From assembly GCF_000203815.1 (NCBI RefSeq), contig NW_004457723.1, forward strand, positions 620,001 through 684,000: a DNA stretch of 64,000 bases, given 5' to 3'. Under the pieces are notes generated by a model. That model worked only from the letters and a program-made list of their open reading frames with translations. It was not told the origin of the DNA and ran no database searches. Shown here one piece after another: positions 62,201-64,000 of this stretch. Numbering within the stretch: the first letter of the stretch is position 1; each line of letters opens with the position of its first letter. The position numbers and the translations under genes were made by a program. Origin of the DNA: Cavenderia fasciculata (lineage: Eukaryota; Evosea; Eumycetozoa; Acytosteliales; Cavenderiaceae).

Positions 62201-63693
62201 TACTACTAGTACTACAACAACAAACATTTCTTCATCTTCCTCATCTTCAACAACTACAACTACAATTGATAAAATAATTAATAATAATGATTTAAATTTA
62301 GAAAAAGGTAAATAAAAAAAATATATTATCCTTTTTTTATATTATATAATATGTTTGTTTTTGTGTTATTAATCATTTTCTTTTTAATATTAAGGATTAC
62401 CTGAAATTTATTTAAAAAAAGGGATTGATTTTATAAATGAAGGAATATTTGGAAAGGATTTAATTTCTTTAAATGATAAAACCAAGGAAAGAATTGTACA
62501 ATATAGTTTGGATAGATTGACAAGTTTTAATCTACTTCCAACAAATATCGATATTTTAAATAATCCACTTTCCAATCCATACCATAGTTCTATCATTGAA
62601 TTGGATGAAAAGGCACCAACTCTTGCCATCATTGTTGGAAAGTTTAAATTAATGCATAATCATTTCTATCCATTCATGTCTGTTCGTTGTCAAGAAAATA
62701 GACAACTAAACATAATTGGTATACATCATAGTTGGATTTAAAATTGAAAATAAGAAACCTCATGTTAACCGATGTATCACCATGTCAAAGGATGGAAACG
62801 AGTTGATTGAATTTTCATCACTACGACCAATCCCATTTGACGCTTGTTATCTCGTGGAACTACCAAATAATATTGCAGGTGAAGAAGTAATGTTTCACAA
62901 GAAACTAGATAACATGTTGGGAAGAGAATGTGGAATCCAAGTACTCAACCCAAGTGACACTAGTAATGAAACATGTGATGATAAATATTGGATGAAATCA
63001 AAGTTTACAAATCTCTTACCAGTCGCCACACTTGAAAGAGATAAATGTTTGACTGATTCTCATATCATCAAATTATTACCAGATTCAACAACTGGTTATA
63101 TTGTTCAAGCTAGAAGAGGTACTACAGAATCTGAAAGTGTTCAATTTATTGGTGAAACGGATAAAGAATCGGTAGCAAATCAAATAATGGATAGATTCGA
63201 TGGAAATGATCAAATATTGTCAGACGTGGAAGATGATGAATTATTAGTATCACCATTTGTAAAATCAATAGGATCAACTCCATTTGTTTTAAGACTAAAT
63301 GCTTGTATTGGTGGATTAACCACATGTGCTGTGGTTCAAGCTGGTAGTAATCGAGAAACTATCATATCTCCTCATATTAGAGGTTCAAAATGGATTAGAT
63401 TCTCATCCATCAAAGATATTCTTCAAGATCACAATGGTAAAAAGTTTAATTCTCAACATTGGCAAAGATGGTGTGACTTGGCTCAATCCATTCGATCACA
63501 AACCAATCTACCAATTGTTGGAATTGATTTTATTGTGATTGAAAATCAACTATCAATCATCCCACTGGAAGTTAATGCAAGACCTGGTAGTCTTGTAATG
63601 TCTGAACAACCAGAGTTTGATCAAAATGGTGATTTTATAGATTCTAAAATGATCTCTCCTATTTCAATTTCTTTCTTTTCATCTATAAATAAT

Positions 63694-63774
<81 letters not shown>

Positions 63775-64000
63775 GATTCAAACACCAACATTACAATTCA
63801 ACAACTACTTTTAAATCAATTATCAAATTTAGAAGAATTTAAAAGATTAGAGATTATTAATAATAGATATAGTTGTAATGAAAAGGAAAAGGAAAAAGAA
63901 GATGAAAGATATTTGGATAGATTTGAAATATTTAAACAATTGTGTCATGGAGCAATTGAAAATGGATTTGATCAAACTGTGAAATGTGTATTAATAGCTT
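53230..64000 (+). CDS. giant multidomain protein with two ATP-grasp-like regions (partial, runs off the window)
   Basis: Exons 53230-53340, 53456-55836, 55909-56092, 56160-62307 and 62395 onward give more than 3,400 aa with no stop before the window end, apart from one frame break near 62686-62731. Residues 1-37 are Asn-rich. A helical N-terminal region of about 800 aa is unassigned. The central part of the 6.1-kb exon (about 56,750-59,100) encodes a large conserved-looking domain I do not know (SGPTAGYCIPKDLLFKLFV, FAWVMRAFLIMSGHYKEVAL, GRHRCWFERDVMLWYAAARA). At 61040-62000 an ATP-grasp-like fold appears: IIIVKGAAESGARNLQ, VVIQRAIIS, GTLRIIMSA, LMLDFIAEP. A second follows at about 62800-63620, with YIVQARRG, FVLRLNACIGG and the closing GIDFIVIEN ... 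EVNARPGSL. ATP-grasp enzymes join a carboxylate to an amine, thiol or similar via acyl phosphate. Substrates unknown. The central exon is notably GC-richer than its surroundings. Confidence 0.75.
63690..63774. repeat. (AAT)n coding poly-asparagine
   Basis: About 26 successive AAT codons in frame with the second ATP-grasp region, about 90 nt after the EVNARPG motif. Such runs are common in dictyostelid proteins. Confidence 0.9.

Noticed and set aside
62719-62731. 13-nt GT...AG intron
   Set aside because: It would fix the frame, but far below known intron sizes in this genome; a longer intron or a sequence error is more likely.
1-64000. CRISPR arrays, insertion sequences, viral or plasmid genes, rRNA
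   Set aside because: None seen; repeats are microsatellites, codon runs, the 39-bp duplication and short palindromes only.

Overview
This window is a gene-dense piece of a social amoeba (dictyostelid) nuclear genome. The signs are short AT-rich introns of about 50-110 nt with GTAAG/GTATG donors, AT-rich intergenic DNA, long Asn/Gln/Ser/Thr/Lys runs inside proteins, and a gene set typical of Amoebozoa: GRAM-RhoGAP-RasGEF signalling protein, flavin-dependent thymidylate synthase, Serinc, RTA1-like and tandem SCP2 proteins. Coding DNA is less AT-rich than I would expect for D. discoideum, so another dictyostelid is more likely; the species is not certain. No bacterial, viral or CRISPR features were seen.

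Layout. 72-6129 (-): five-exon GRAM-RhoGAP-RasGEF gene. 6708-8003 (-): SAM methyltransferase. 8645-14032 (-): six-exon UBR-box/RING E3 ubiquitin ligase. 14216-18113 (-): plasma-membrane-type Ca2+ ATPase, divergent from 18890-21674 (+): mRNA decay factor Pat1. 21887-22542 (-): SNARE Ykt6. 23005-24560 (-): squalene epoxidase. 25074-27158 (+): unrecognised protein with a GC-AG intron. 27159-29249: poor in genes, with a tRNA-Arg(UCU), a 39-bp tandem repeat beside it and a broken tRNA copy. 29250-30374 (+): RTA1-like membrane protein. 31151-34193 (+): eight-exon type I surface glycoprotein. 34343-35297 (-): tandem SCP2 protein. 35768-37890 (+): mitochondrial RsfS/Iojap-type factor with an apparent frame break. 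37941-40981 (-): probable AP-5 beta subunit. 41170-41879 (-): EAPP. 42097-43198 (-): ThyX. 43754-45202 (-): Serinc. 46908-47378 (+): LYR protein. 47690-52204 (-): protein with three zinc-ribbon/winged-helix modules resembling the N-terminus of Ash2. 53230-64000+ (+): the front of a giant protein (more than 3,400 residues) with two ATP-grasp-like regions and a large domain I do not recognise.

The genes form no operon and are mostly unrelated housekeeping or signalling functions. Loose themes are membranes and lipids (squalene epoxidase, SCP2, Serinc, RTA1, Ykt6, AP-5) and Ras signalling. Exon models were built by hand from splice motifs and reading phase; nearly every model is phase-consistent from start to stop. 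The two exceptions, in the RsfS and giant ATP-grasp genes, are reported as findings. The strongest candidates for undescribed biology are the giant ATP-grasp protein and the triple Ash2-like module protein.
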